A DNA stretch of 64,000 nucleotides from an uncultured Oscillospiraceae bacterium (GCA_900541975.1 UQLR01000006.1:1-64000); one strand, 5' to 3'; shown: positions 43,787 through 53,732, counted from the first letter of the stretch. Numbers and translations are program-made. The notes: generated by a model from the sequence alone, not told the origin.

Positions 43787-44123
43787 AAAACTTCCTCCCC
43801 CGCTTTGTGATTTTTGTTTTATGTCCCCGTACAATTTTCAAACTATAAAAAACGGATAGAGAAAAAACTCTACCCAGAAACAAGCATGCTGCACAGTATG
43901 GAGCAGATAAAGAGGCCTAAACCGGCCGTCTATGTCTTCAACAAACAGGGCAGCGCTCTGCCGAACGCACTGCATCCGCAAAAAACCGCTACTTTCTATA
44001 AAATATTATATCTCTTTACAGAATATAAGTCAAATGCAATTTCATCTGCAAATTTTCACATTTTTTGTGCAAAAAAGAAACCGCAGGTTTTTGCTTCCTG
44101 CGGTTTTGCATACCACCTGTTGC
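43787..44123. other. Gap between PHP and DnaC-like genes
   Basis: No gene is supported in these 337 bases. They contain the terminator of the dnaD-dnaC transcript (44071-44106) and the leader of the PHP gene. I found no clear promoter pair. Confidence 0.5.
44071..44106 (-). terminator. Terminator of the dnaD-dnaC transcript
   Basis: A perfect 10-bp stem (AAACCGCAGG at 44078-44087 with its complement at 44097-44106) is followed on the minus strand by CTTTTTT. Confidence 0.82.
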
Positions 44124-45116
44124 TTAACGCTTTGACAGGCTTTCTTTTTTCATTTGTATGCGCACATCCCTTCCCAGAAAGGTAAGACGCTGGCAACTGC
44201 CAGCAAGTCTTGATACAAAGCGTTCGGAATAAGCCCGCTCCATTTCTTCCAATGAAAGGTTCGTGCTGATAATGGTTGGCTTTGTGCGCATAAGGCGCGT
44301 ATTAAAAATATGATACAGCGCGCTGCTTGTAAACGGCGTGGTAAATTCCGTTCCTAAATCGTCCAAAATCAACAGGTCGCACTGCGTTAAAGACTGCTGT
44401 GTTGGCTCTTCGCTGCCTTTTGAAAAATGCTCCTGTTCAAGCCGTCTGGCAATATCGGGAACCGAGCAATACACTACCCCGTAGCCACGGTTTATGACCT
44501 CGTTTGCAATTGCAAGCGCCAGATGTGTTTTTCCCAACCCGGTTGCCCCCACAAGCAAAAGGCTTTCGCTGTCTTCCTGAAAGGACCTTGCATACTCTTT
44601 GCAAAAGGAAAAAATTTGCTGCATACGCCGCTTTGGCGACGTCCCTCCGTCTTGCGGCGCATCCGTATAATAACGCAGCGAAAAACTTTCAAAGCCGCAT
44701 AAAGAAAGCGGCGAAAGCGCATTCAGCTCTTCATACGCAACGTCTTTTAAAAGGGAAAGAAAACAGCTGCACATTTTTCCATCCATATAGCCTTTGTCAC
44801 AACATGTTTTGCACGTAAAGCGCGCTTCCAGATAATCGTCCGGCACGCCGGCGCCTGTTAAAATTGCGGCCAGCTCTTTTTGCAGCGAAAGGTTTGCCGC
44901 TTTGAGTTTTAACAGCTCTTCTTTTGCATTTGCGCCGCTTAAAACAGCCTTGCCCGCTTTTGCCGCCGTTTGAGAAAGCGCCCGTTCCACCTGCTGCGCA
45001 CGCGGGTATTTTTTGTAAAACTGTTCTTTGCGAAGGTCCGCTTCCCGCAGAGCGTTCATCCTGCGGTCCTGCATAATGGAATGTGCTTTTGCATAGGTTT
45101 CTTTGCTGTAGCCCAT
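44124..45116 (-). CDS. DnaC/DnaI-type helicase loader ATPase
   Basis: A 330-residue AAA+ ATPase that loads the replicative helicase. An N-terminal helical region precedes a zinc-binding cysteine group (FTCKTCCDKGYMDGKMCSC). The ATPase core has Walker A LLLVGATGLGKTHLALAIAN and Walker B LLILDDLGTE, with the late SRLAGSCQRLTFLGRDVR. AGAGGGGGC precedes the ATG at 45116. The DnaD gene ends 17 bases upstream, so the two primosome genes form one transcript. Confidence 0.92.
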   Translation of the reverse strand: MGYSKETYAKAHSIMQDRRMNALREADLRKEQFYKKYPRAQQVERALSQTAAKAGKAVLSGANAKEELLKLKAANLSLQKELAAILTGAGVPDDYLEARFTCKTCCDKGYMDGKMCSCFLSLLKDVAYEELNALSPLSLCGFESFSLRYYTDAPQDGGTSPKRRMQQIFSFCKEYARSFQEDSESLLLVGATGLGKTHLALAIANEVINRGYGVVYCSVPDIARRLEQEHFSKGSEEPTQQSLTQCDLLILDDLGTEFTTPFTSSALYHIFNTRLMRTKPTIISTNLSLEEMERAYSERFVSRLAGSCQRLTFLGRDVRIQMKKESLSKR

Positions 45117-45133
45117 TTTATACGCCCCCTCTT

Positions 45134-46159
45134 TTATCCAGAACGCCCTATGTCATAATCAAATATGTCCATATTTTCAAGCTCCTCCAGGTCGTAAGAC
45201 GCTTTGCGCTTTGCGCCTTCCTTCTTTTTTCCTCTGGACACGCCTGTTGCAGCTTGTGATACATCGTCCGGTGTAAATATCCCTGCTGTATGCCAGCGCT
45301 TTATAATTCCGTCTATGTATTTTAAATTATATTCGCCTTTGGTATCTACGCAGGTTTCATAAGCGATCCGAAGCATTTCCGCACTGTAATTCCACTGATT
45401 GATCCAGCGGTCGGCGCATTCCAACTGTTTTTGAGTTGCAGAACCGGGGCTTTGCAGCCCAAACGTCCGGGCAACTTTGCTCCATGCGTCTTTTGTTTTT
45501 TTTATGGCGCGAATTTTTCCTTCTGCTTTTTCAATGGTGTCGATTTCTTCATTTGCCCAGGATACCGCCACCTTTTCTATATAGCGCATAGCCGGTTTTC
45601 CTTCCCCAACTGCAAATTGTAAAAGCATTAAAATGACATCAACCGGCAGCCCGTCATTTTCATGCAGAAGCAAAAGCGTTCCGCTGTCGCCATTGGAAAG
45701 CGGCCTGCCCAAAATAATCTGCGCTTCGCTCATTAAAAAAGCAAGCTCCCTGCTTTCGCCCAGGCGCTGCGCTACATAAGCGCTGTCCGGTCGCTGCGGC
45801 CTGGACAGCGGACGTGGTTTTTTCTTTTCGCGCTCCGGCTCTTCCTGCTGCGCAGACTGTACCTTCTGTTGTGCAGATTGCATATGTTCCGGTGCATTCT
45901 GCGCCGGAACATATGCACCGCCGCGGACAGAAAGCAGCCCTTCATCCACCCAAAACTGCACGCAATCTTTTACATCAATCGGGTGCATACGCAATTCCTG
46001 TGCAATTTGCTCCGTGCCGCACGGCTGCCCTGCATGGCGCAGCACCCACAGCAATACCTTCAGTTGCTGATGCGCCGAAGTCTTCAGGTATTTATCCACA
46101 ACCTCGCACGGAACGGCAAAAATATGGTTCCACATACCCAAATTGATTGTTACGTCCAT
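45134..46159 (-). CDS. DnaD domain-containing replication protein
   Basis: A 341-residue primosome protein. The N-terminal winged-helix DnaD domain has LKVLLWVLRHAGQPCGTEQIAQ. A charged Gln/Glu/Arg linker (residues about 90-120) leads to the DnaD/DnaB C-terminal domain with EAQIILGRPLSNGDSGTLLLL and the second domain YDLKYIDGIIKRWHTAGI-like (here EYNLKYIDGIIKRWHTAGIF). The YxxxIxxxW motif typical of DnaD is present. AAGGGTG precedes the ATG at 46159. The helicase loader gene follows directly. Confidence 0.92.
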   Translation of the reverse strand: MDVTINLGMWNHIFAVPCEVVDKYLKTSAHQQLKVLLWVLRHAGQPCGTEQIAQELRMHPIDVKDCVQFWVDEGLLSVRGGAYVPAQNAPEHMQSAQQKVQSAQQEEPEREKKKPRPLSRPQRPDSAYVAQRLGESRELAFLMSEAQIILGRPLSNGDSGTLLLLHENDGLPVDVILMLLQFAVGEGKPAMRYIEKVAVSWANEEIDTIEKAEGKIRAIKKTKDAWSKVARTFGLQSPGSATQKQLECADRWINQWNYSAEMLRIAYETCVDTKGEYNLKYIDGIIKRWHTAGIFTPDDVSQAATGVSRGKKKEGAKRKASYDLEELENMDIFDYDIGRSG

Positions 46160-46316
46160 TGCTTTTCACCCTTAAGAAAAATCTAAAACAGATTATAACA
46201 CAAAAAAGCAAATTACGCCATACCGTTTCTCTCTGAAAATTTTCCTTAAAACAAACTGCTTTCCCTTCCATCCTGCTTCTGTGCGTGTTTTCTTTCAATC
46301 TTTTTACAGCAACGAA

Positions 46317-46340
46317 AAGGAGCGGCCAAAGCCGCCCCTT
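46317..46340 (-). terminator. Terminator of ackA
   Basis: On the minus strand a 10-bp stem with one G-U wobble and a 4-base loop (complement of 46317-46340) ends in CCTTTTCG. It lies 78 bases beyond the ackA stop. Confidence 0.7.
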
Positions 46341-46417
46341 TATTTTACCAGTCTAAAAACCGGACATATATAAAGATTTTTTGCTATAGACCCATGCCGC
46401 ATATGCGCCATTGTGTG

Positions 46418-47629
46418 TTATTTGCCTTTTTCCACGAGTGCTTTGGTATCTCTTGCAATAACAAGCTCTTCGTTTGTGGGGATGACAAATACCTGTATTT
46501 TGCTGTCCGGTGTAGAAATGCGTCCCTCTGCCCCATGAATGGCCGCATTATTCTTTTCCATATCACATTTTACGCCAAGGCAGACAAGATTTTCGCAAAT
46601 TGCTTCTCTATGGTGCGGCTGGTTTTCCCCTAAGCCCGCTGTAAAGACAATTGCGTCGCAGCCGCCAAGCGCCACATAATAACTGCCAATAAATTTTGCA
46701 ATTTCATACCGGAGCATTTCATGCGCAAGCTTTGCCCGGTCGTTGCCTTCCTCTGCTGCCTTTGTTACGTCGCGGTCGTCGCTGGATACACCGGATATCC
46801 CCAGAAGGCCGGACTTTTTATTAAGCAGGTCGCTCATCTGCGAAGGCGTAAGCCTTTCTTTTTCTGCAAGGAACGTAACGACGGAAGGGTCAAGCGTACC
46901 TGTGCGGGTCCCCATCATAAAACCGTCAAGAGGCGTTAGCCCCATACTTGTGTCAATGACCTTTCCACCTTCCACTGCCGCAATGGAAGATCCGTTGCCC
47001 AAGTGACAGGTAATGATCTTTAGTTTTTGAATATCCTGCCCCATAAGCTCGGCGCACCTGGCGCTGACATAGCGATGAGATGTGCCATGAAAACCATAGC
47101 GGCGGATTTTATATTTTTCATAATATTCGTACGGGATTGGATACATATAAGCTTTTCTGGGCATAGTGGAATGAAAAGCAGTGTCAAACACGACCACTTC
47201 CGGAACCTTTTCTCCAAATACGTCGATACAGGCCCGGATCGCCTGTACATGCGCCTTGTTATGTAAAGGGGCCAACGGAATCAGGCTTTCAATTCCTTCG
47301 ATCACCTGTTCATCCACAAGCACGCTTTCGCTGAACAGAGAACCGCCCTGAACGATTCTGTGCCCAATGGCGCTGACCTCGTTTAAATCTGTAATAACTC
47401 CGGCCTGCGGATCGGTAAGCGCCTGCTTTACCTGCATAAAGGCCGCTGTGTGATCCGCCATGGGAACCTGCATCTCTTTATGCCTTCCGTCAAATGTTTT
47501 ATGCCCGATCATGCTGCCTTCCATACCGATTCGCTCACAGTTCCCTTTTGCAAGAACCTTTTCATCATCCATGTCAAACAGCTGATACTTTAACGAAGAG
47601 CTCCCCGCGTTAATCACCAAAATTTTCAT
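46418..47629 (-). CDS. ackA: Acetate kinase
   Basis: A 403-residue ASKHA-fold kinase that makes ATP from acetyl phosphate, the last step of acetate fermentation. Motifs are MKILVINAGSSSLKYQLFD, VFDTAFHSTMP, the phosphate loop CHLGNGSSIAAV, and GTRTGTLDPSV, with FTAGLGENQPHHRE near the end. Phosphotransacetylase (pta) is not beside it. AAAGGAA precedes the ATG at 47629, with rather long spacing. A terminator follows. The gene fits the fermentative, hydrogen-handling lifestyle suggested by the hydrogenase operon. Confidence 0.96.
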   Translation of the reverse strand: MKILVINAGSSSLKYQLFDMDDEKVLAKGNCERIGMEGSMIGHKTFDGRHKEMQVPMADHTAAFMQVKQALTDPQAGVITDLNEVSAIGHRIVQGGSLFSESVLVDEQVIEGIESLIPLAPLHNKAHVQAIRACIDVFGEKVPEVVVFDTAFHSTMPRKAYMYPIPYEYYEKYKIRRYGFHGTSHRYVSARCAELMGQDIQKLKIITCHLGNGSSIAAVEGGKVIDTSMGLTPLDGFMMGTRTGTLDPSVVTFLAEKERLTPSQMSDLLNKKSGLLGISGVSSDDRDVTKAAEEGNDRAKLAHEMLRYEIAKFIGSYYVALGGCDAIVFTAGLGENQPHHREAICENLVCLGVKCDMEKNNAAIHGAEGRISTPDSKIQVFVIPTNEELVIARDTKALVEKGK

Positions 47630-47830
47630 TCGTCAACCATTCCTTTCTCTGCGCAAGCGCAACCGCTCTTTCCTTTTTGCTCCGCCCTTTTATTAAACAG
47701 GCAGGCGTGCAGGAACATAAAGCCCTGTATACATATTGCTCTTGCTTCTACAGTATTATATAATAGTACAAAACAGGGATAAATTCAACCTTTTTTGTAT
47801 TTTGTAAAGTCTTTTTTACGGGAGAAACTT

Positions 47831-49021
47831 ATGAATGTATTTGCGGTTATCAGCGAATATAACCCCTTTCACAACGGACATGCCTATATGCTTGCACAGC
47901 TCAGGAAAGCCGGCGCTACGCATATTGTGGCAATTATGGGCGGCCCTTTTTTGCAGCGTGGAGAACCCGCACTTTTTTCAAAGCAGTTGCGTGCGCGCTG
48001 CGCGCTTTTAAATGGGGCGGATTTGGTTTTGGAACTGCCGTGCATCTGGGCTACGGCAAGCGCAGAGAGCTTTGCTTTGGGCGGTGTATCTGTCGCCGCT
48101 GCTCTGGGCGTTGTGGACGCGCTTGGCTTTGGCAGTGAATGCGGCGCAATACAGCCGCTTGCCTTGCTTGCGCGTACAATGGACAGCAGTCCCTGCCGCG
48201 CACACATAAAAGCACATCTGAAACAGGGAAAGAGCTATGCGCGCGCAGTGCACGAAGCCATACGCATGCAAGGGCAGCCGTTTTCCGGCCTGCTTTCGCA
48301 GCCGAACAACGTGCTTGGTATTGAATATATCCGCGCTTTAAACAAGGTATCTTCCACGATACAACCTGTTACCATAAAGCGGAAAGGTGCACAGCACGAC
48401 AGTTTTATAAGCTCTGGCAATATGGCAAGCGCTTCTTTGATCCGGCAGGCGCTGGAAAGGCGGGATCTATCCTGCTTAAAGTTCCTCCCTGAAGACTGCC
48501 GTCCCTGGATTTTGCAGGAAATTGAGCAGGGCCATATGGCTGATATCGCCCGCATGGAACGCGCTATTTTGTACCGGCTGCGCAGTATGTCACCCACAGA
48601 TTTTGCGGCTTTGCCAGATGTCTGCGAAGGTCTGGAACACAGAATTTACCAGGCTGTCCGCAAGGAAACCTCTCTGGTTTCTATGATTGGCAGCATGAAA
48701 ACCAAGCGTTATACGCATGCGCGCCTGCGGCGGATTATGCTGTATGCTTTTTTAGGCATCCGCGCAGAAATGCAAAAGCAACCTGTTCCCTATCTGCGCG
48801 TACTGGGGTTTAATCAAAAAGGCGCAGAGGTTCTGAAAAAATCCAAAACCGTGGCAACACTGCCAATTATCACAAAGCTGACAGACGGCTTCTCACGATT
48901 GACGCCGCAGCAGCGGTCTGTACTGGAGTTGGATTTAAAGGCGTCGGATTTGCAAGCCCTCGCTTTTGAAAATATTTGTGCATGCGGACAGGATTTTTAT
49001 CTTGGCCCTGTGCGGGTATAA
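47831..49021 (+). CDS. tmcAL: tRNA(Met) cytidine acetate ligase
   Basis: A 396-residue nucleotidyltransferase-superfamily enzyme that uses acetate and ATP to form N4-acetylcytidine at the wobble position of elongator tRNA-Met. The N-terminal nucleotidyltransferase motif is ISEYNPFHNGHAYML, followed by MGGPFLQRGEPALF and LVLELPCIWATASAESFALG. The C-terminal helical part includes YLRVLGFNQKGAEVLK. The ATG at 47831 lies six bases after GGGAGAAA; the frame is open for 12 codons upstream without a site. It is divergent from ackA, notable because the enzyme uses acetate. Confidence 0.92.
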   Translation: MNVFAVISEYNPFHNGHAYMLAQLRKAGATHIVAIMGGPFLQRGEPALFSKQLRARCALLNGADLVLELPCIWATASAESFALGGVSVAAALGVVDALGFGSECGAIQPLALLARTMDSSPCRAHIKAHLKQGKSYARAVHEAIRMQGQPFSGLLSQPNNVLGIEYIRALNKVSSTIQPVTIKRKGAQHDSFISSGNMASASLIRQALERRDLSCLKFLPEDCRPWILQEIEQGHMADIARMERAILYRLRSMSPTDFAALPDVCEGLEHRIYQAVRKETSLVSMIGSMKTKRYTHARLRRIMLYAFLGIRAEMQKQPVPYLRVLGFNQKGAEVLKKSKTVATLPIITKLTDGFSRLTPQQRSVLELDLKASDLQALAFENICACGQDFYLGPVRV

Positions 49022-49096
49022 CCATTTAAAAATATGCCTTTGCACATTTTTGCAGGGCATGTAATTTGCTGTTTTTCATCTGCTCTGCACATAACA

Positions 49097-49126
49097 AATG
49101 GCCCGCAGCAAATGCTGCGGGCCATT
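49097..49126. terminator. Terminator between TmcAL and clpC genes
   Basis: A perfect 14-bp stem (49097-49110 with 49113-49126) has a very short loop. The T-tails on both sides are weak (TTTGTTATG on the minus strand), so efficiency is uncertain. Confidence 0.6.
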
Positions 49127-49150
49127 GACCGTTTAAATCTCTACGCTGCT

Positions 49151-51628
49151 TTATTGTTTTTCAAACGTAAACACGCCGTTTTTGCAGCCGCAGACAACCC
49201 TATCCTCCGCTTTGACCGTGCCATCCAAAATTTTTTCAGAAAGCGGATCTTCTATCTGCGCACAAATTGCACGGCGCAGGGGCCTGGCTCCATATACAGG
49301 ATCGTAGCCTTCATTTGCAATCGTCTTAATCGCTTCGTCCGTAAAAGCAATGGAAATCTGCATTTCTGCAAGCCGTGCTTCCAGCTCTTTGAGCATATGT
49401 CTTGCAATCTGTCCAATCTGCTCTTCGTTTAGCTTGTTGAATACAATGATATCATCCACACGGTTTAAAAATTCCGGACGGAAGGTCTTTTTCAATTCCG
49501 CCATGACCGTCTCTTTGAGCATTTTGCTTTCTTCTGTATCCCTGGAAGCATCATCCCCAAAGGCAAAGCCCAGGTTTTTCTGCTCGTTTGTAATCAGACG
49601 CGCACCAACATTGGAGGTCATGATAATGATCGTATTTTTAAAATCGACCAGTCTGCCCTGGGAGTCTGTCAGCCTGCCGTCTTCCAGCACCTGCAAAAGC
49701 ATATTGAATACGTCTGGATGGGCCTTTTCAATTTCATCAAACAGCAGCACGCTGTAGGGATGGCGGCGAACCTTTTCTGTCAGCTGCCCGCCTTCATCGT
49801 AACCGACATAACCCGGAGGAGAACCTACCAGTCTGGAAACCGTGTGCTTTTCCATATATTCCGACATATCCAGGCGGATCATGGCGTTTTCATCGCCGAA
49901 CATTGCCTGTGCAAGCGCTTTGCACAGCTCTGTCTTGCCAACGCCGGTGGGGCCAAGAAAAATAAACGAGCCAACCGGGCGTTTAGGATCCTTCAGGCCT
50001 ACTCTGCCGCGGCGGATGGCTTTGGCCACGCTTGCGACTGCTTCATCTTGTCCAATGACTCTTTGATGCAGAACCTCTTCCATTTGCAGCAGCCGTTCGC
50101 TCTCTTCCTGCGTTAAGCGGGAAACCGGCACGCCGGTCCAGTCGGACACAATTTTTGCAATGTCCTCCTCTGTAACCTCGCCACTGACCTTTTCATTCTC
50201 TTCACGCCATTTTTCCTTTTGCTCCCGGAGCGCCTCGCGCGCCCTTTTTTCTTCATCGCGCAGCTTTGCCGCACGTTCAAAATCCTGTGTGTTTACAGCG
50301 GCGGCCTTTTCCTGCTCAAGCTCTTTGATCTTTTTTTCGGTTTGTTTGATGTCGTCCGGCTCGGTGTGGGCATGCAGGCGCACACGCGAAGCAGATTCGT
50401 CGATCAGGTCAATGGCCTTATCCGGCAAAAAGCGGTCTGCAATGTATCTTGCGGACAGCTCCACTGCCGCATAAATTGCTTCATCTGTAATTTTCACCTT
50501 GTGATGGGCCTCATAACGGTCGCGCAAGCCCTTAAGAATCTCCACCGCTTCTTCCTGCGTAGGTTCGCCTACCATTACAGGCTGGAAACGGCGCTCCAGC
50601 GCTGCGTCCTTTTCAATATATTTTCTGTATTCCTGGATTGTGGTCGCGCCGATGACCTGAAAGTCGCCTCTTGCAAGGGAAGGTTTTAAAATATTGGCTG
50701 CGTCAGCAGAACCTTCTGCAGAGCCGGCGCCGATAATCGTATGCAGTTCATCTATAAATAGGATCACGCTCGGGTCATTTTTCACTTCATCCATCGCGTT
50801 TTTGATCCGGTCTTCAAAATCACCCCTGTATTTTGTTCCGGCGATCATTCCCGTCAGATCAAGCGCTACAATTCTTTTGCCTTTTAACGGTTCCGGCACT
50901 TCGTCCGTTGCAATTTTCAGCGCAAGACCTTCTGCAACCGCCGTTTTGCCAACGCCCGGTTCACCAATCAGGCACGGATTATTTTTGGTTCTTCTGGAAA
51001 GGATCTGGATAACACGCTCAATCTCTTTTTCTCTTCCTATAACCGGGTCGATTTCGCCGTCTTTTGCTTTTTGGGTCAGGTCTCTGCCAAACTGGTCAAG
51101 CGTTTTTGTATTGCTCTTTTTACCGCTCTGTGCAGACACGGAAGAAGAACCGCCCTTTTCAAAGTCAAAAAATTCACCGCCGTCCTCTTCACTTCCCAGC
51201 TCCGCCTTTACCGCTTCCAGAAGGTCTGCAGGCTTTACGCCAAGTTCCTTCATAAAAGATACCGCATAGCTGTCGCTTTCTTCCAAAAGCGCTAAAAGCA
51301 AATGCTCGGTACCCACATAATTATGACCCAGTCTGGCTGCCTTTACAACCGCATGCTGTAAAATACGTTTGGTCCTTGGCGTAAAGTCGGAAGGGGTTAG
51401 CGCCGTACGGCTGCCAACGCCAATTTTTGCCCGAATCATTTCCAAAACGCCGTCGGCCGTTACGCCGGCGTTTACAAGCGCAGTGCCCGCAACGCCGCTG
51501 CCTTCATCCAACAGCCCCAAAAGTATATGCTCTGTGCCAATATATGTGTGTCCCAGGCTTTGCGCTGCTTCTATTGCAAGATTCAGGGCTCGGTTTGCTT
51601 TTTGCGTGAATCCGTTAAAACTATACAT
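49151..51628 (-). CDS. clpC: ATP-dependent Clp protease ATP-binding subunit ClpC
   Basis: An 825-residue Hsp100 unfoldase that feeds proteins to ClpP. Two N-terminal Clp_N repeats (residues about 1-145, GHTYIGTEHILLGLL and GHNYVGTEHLLLALL) come first. AAA+ domain 1 has IGEPGVGKTAVAEGLALKI, a middle region has a UVR motif (DFERAAKLRDEEKRAREAL), and AAA+ domain 2 has LGPTGVGKTELCKALAQ and the SEYMEKHTVSRLVGSPPGYV segment. The ClpP-contact loop region and D2-small domain follow. It is the last gene of the ctsR operon and controlled by CtsR. Confidence 0.97.
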   Translation of the reverse strand: MYSFNGFTQKANRALNLAIEAAQSLGHTYIGTEHILLGLLDEGSGVAGTALVNAGVTADGVLEMIRAKIGVGSRTALTPSDFTPRTKRILQHAVVKAARLGHNYVGTEHLLLALLEESDSYAVSFMKELGVKPADLLEAVKAELGSEEDGGEFFDFEKGGSSSVSAQSGKKSNTKTLDQFGRDLTQKAKDGEIDPVIGREKEIERVIQILSRRTKNNPCLIGEPGVGKTAVAEGLALKIATDEVPEPLKGKRIVALDLTGMIAGTKYRGDFEDRIKNAMDEVKNDPSVILFIDELHTIIGAGSAEGSADAANILKPSLARGDFQVIGATTIQEYRKYIEKDAALERRFQPVMVGEPTQEEAVEILKGLRDRYEAHHKVKITDEAIYAAVELSARYIADRFLPDKAIDLIDESASRVRLHAHTEPDDIKQTEKKIKELEQEKAAAVNTQDFERAAKLRDEEKRAREALREQKEKWREENEKVSGEVTEEDIAKIVSDWTGVPVSRLTQEESERLLQMEEVLHQRVIGQDEAVASVAKAIRRGRVGLKDPKRPVGSFIFLGPTGVGKTELCKALAQAMFGDENAMIRLDMSEYMEKHTVSRLVGSPPGYVGYDEGGQLTEKVRRHPYSVLLFDEIEKAHPDVFNMLLQVLEDGRLTDSQGRLVDFKNTIIIMTSNVGARLITNEQKNLGFAFGDDASRDTEESKMLKETVMAELKKTFRPEFLNRVDDIIVFNKLNEEQIGQIARHMLKELEARLAEMQISIAFTDEAIKTIANEGYDPVYGARPLRRAICAQIEDPLSEKILDGTVKAEDRVVCGCKNGVFTFEKQ

Positions 51629-51686
51629 GGTACATACCTCCCATTTTTATTCTGCCTGATTTCCTTTTCCTCTTTATATTTATCCT

Positions 51687-52706
51687 TTACAGGCGCGCAT
51701 TGACAATTCTGGCCCGCAGGGCATCACGCTGCTCCGGCGGCAGACGCCTGCCCTCTTTTTTCATCAGTGTGGCGGGCTGCAGATCCGTCATTAACTCATT
51801 TACCGTGTCAAGCGTTACATCTTTGATCTCTCCCAGTGTGATCCCAAGACGCACATTGGAAAGCAGCTTTATGCATTCTTCATTGCTCAACAGCCTGGCG
51901 CTTTTGAGTATACCGCGCGACCTGCTGATCATGTCGAGCGTTTCCACATTTTGGGCGAGCGCCTGTCGTGCGCTGCGCTCCTGCGTAACCAACTGCATTG
52001 CAATGTTTTGCAGATTATCAATTGCCGCCTTTTCTGAAAGTCCCAGTGTTACCTGGTTGGAGAGCTGGTAAAGCGCCCCTTTGGGCTCTGTGCCCTCGCC
52101 GTAGGTACCGCGCAGCGTAAGGCCAAGTTTTGCAAGATTTCCTGCGATACGCCCGATTGCCTTGCTGTGCTGCAGTGCCGGCAGATGCAGCATAAGAGAA
52201 GCACGCATACCGGTTCCCAGATTGGTTGGGCACTGTGTAAGATAGCCCAGCTTTTCGTCAAATGCAAAGCCAAGCGCATGGTCCAGCAGCGTGTCAATTT
52301 TATCCGCCATATCGTACACTCCGGCAAGTTCGAGACCTTGCGACATAACCTGGATGCGAATATGGTCTTCTTCATTGATCATAATGCCGACCGTTTCATC
52401 TGCTGTCAAGAGCAGGTAGCGTCCCTGCCGGTCGGAAGCAAATTCCGGACTGACGATATGGCGTTCCACCAGAGAGACCGCTTCCTCTTCCGACATCTGC
52501 TGCATATTGATAAACTGAAAGCTGTCTGCAATTGCGCTGTTGCTGTGCAAAAGCGCTTCCTGAATTTTTTTTGCAACCTCTTCCCGCTGCGTGCTGTCCA
52601 GCCTGCAGGGAAAGGGGTATTCCTTTAAATTTCTTGCAAGGCGCACCCGGGTGCTGACAATTACATCTCCCTGCTTTCCGCTTTGTTCATACCATTTTTT
52701 GCCCAT
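51687..52706 (-). CDS. mcsB: Protein arginine kinase McsB
   Basis: A 339-residue guanidino-phosphotransferase that phosphorylates arginines and marks proteins, including CtsR, for ClpCP. Signatures are IVSTRVRLARNLKEYPFPC, NEEDHIRIQVMSQGL, CPTNLGTGMRASLMLHLP and LRGTYGEGTEPKG. The catalytic Glu and Arg residues of the family are in place. It lies 23 bases after mcsA and 58 before clpC in a conserved Firmicute order. Confidence 0.96.
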   Translation of the reverse strand: MGKKWYEQSGKQGDVIVSTRVRLARNLKEYPFPCRLDSTQREEVAKKIQEALLHSNSAIADSFQFINMQQMSEEEAVSLVERHIVSPEFASDRQGRYLLLTADETVGIMINEEDHIRIQVMSQGLELAGVYDMADKIDTLLDHALGFAFDEKLGYLTQCPTNLGTGMRASLMLHLPALQHSKAIGRIAGNLAKLGLTLRGTYGEGTEPKGALYQLSNQVTLGLSEKAAIDNLQNIAMQLVTQERSARQALAQNVETLDMISRSRGILKSARLLSNEECIKLLSNVRLGITLGEIKDVTLDTVNELMTDLQPATLMKKEGRRLPPEQRDALRARIVNARL

Positions 52707-52729
52707 TCTGCCACAACTCCTTTCCAGGT

Positions 52730-53233
52730 TTATGCTTCAGACGCCGTACCGTCTTCCAGCTCTTTGATCTTGTCCCTGAGCTTAGCCGCCTTTTCAAACT
52801 CCTGTTTTTCTATGGCGGCCTTCAGCTCCGCCTTTGCCTGGTCCAGCGCATTGATTACACGCAGCTCCTTACCTGCGCCTCCGGCCCGTTTTCCAGTATG
52901 CAGGGTGTTGCCGTGCATTTTTCGCACAGACGGCAAAAGTTCGTCGTAAAAGGTTTGATAGCACTGTGCGCAGCCAACCTTGCCTGTTCTTGCAATATCT
53001 GCAAAAGAAGCCCCGCAACCACTGCAGCGCGTAGCGCTTGTTCTTGGCGGCAGGCCGCTGTCCAAAAAGCTGCCCAGAAAACTGCTGAAATCCAAACCCA
53101 TATTGTCAAACAGATTTCCATATCCCATTTTCTTTGCACATTCCGGGCAAAGCATATACTCTGCAAATTCCCCGTTTATCATAGTTTTAATATGTGTAGT
53201 TGCCTGATGTTTCTGACATGATTGACACAACAT
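52730..53233 (-). CDS. mcsA: McsA, zinc-finger activator of McsB
   Basis: A 167-residue protein with four CxxC pairs (LCQSCQKH, LCPECAKK, RCSGCGAS and GCAQCYQT), which bind zinc. A C-terminal UVR motif (ALDQAKAELKAAIEKQEFEK then AAKLRDKIKEL) follows. It activates the arginine kinase McsB and acts with ClpC in stress proteolysis. The start is the ATG at 53233. It is 49 bases after ctsR. Confidence 0.94.
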   Translation of the reverse strand: MLCQSCQKHQATTHIKTMINGEFAEYMLCPECAKKMGYGNLFDNMGLDFSSFLGSFLDSGLPPRTSATRCSGCGASFADIARTGKVGCAQCYQTFYDELLPSVRKMHGNTLHTGKRAGGAGKELRVINALDQAKAELKAAIEKQEFEKAAKLRDKIKELEDGTASEA

Positions 53234-53282
53234 ATCAATTCCTCCCTTGTCAAAGTGTAACCGGCCTTTCGGCCATATTTTG

Positions 53283-53732
53283 TCAAATTAATGTAAGCAG
53301 CATATTTTTAAATACGTGGGCGCGCAGGTTGTCGCGGTATTCCCTGGGAATATCTGCGTACGCCCTTTCTGAAACGGCGCTGTGCATAAGGTTTGCGGCT
53401 TCTTTTGAAATAAGCGATTGCTGCACCATATTCTGGAGCATGATTCTGGCAACGCCGTAATCCAGACTTTTTCCAATAGAATTCACTACATGCATGATTG
53501 CCAGGTTCGCATCCAGATGAATTCTGGTAATGCGGATATAACCGCCGCCGCCCCGGCGGCTTTCGACGATATAGCCCTGTTCAGGGGTAAAACGCGACGC
53601 AAGCACATAATTGATCTGGCTGGGAACACACCCCAGCGTCTGTGCCAGCTCATTGCGCTGTATTTCTGCATTACCGCCTGTTTCCTCCAGCATCTGTATA
53701 ATATACTGCGCGACAATGTCACTCATCCGCAT
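53283..53732 (-). CDS. ctsR: CtsR repressor of class III stress genes
   Basis: A 149-residue winged-helix repressor of clp genes. The N-terminal motif is MRMSDIVAQYIIQMLEETGG, the recognition region ELAQTLGCVPSQINYVLASRF, and the beta-wing carries the glycine-rich ESRRGGGGYIRITRI that senses heat. The C-terminal part holds arginines targeted by McsB. The ATG at 53732 has AAGGAGG eight bases upstream. The promoter region upstream carries several CtsR boxes, so the operon is autoregulated. Confidence 0.95.
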   Translation of the reverse strand: MRMSDIVAQYIIQMLEETGGNAEIQRNELAQTLGCVPSQINYVLASRFTPEQGYIVESRRGGGGYIRITRIHLDANLAIMHVVNSIGKSLDYGVARIMLQNMVQQSLISKEAANLMHSAVSERAYADIPREYRDNLRAHVFKNMLLTLI

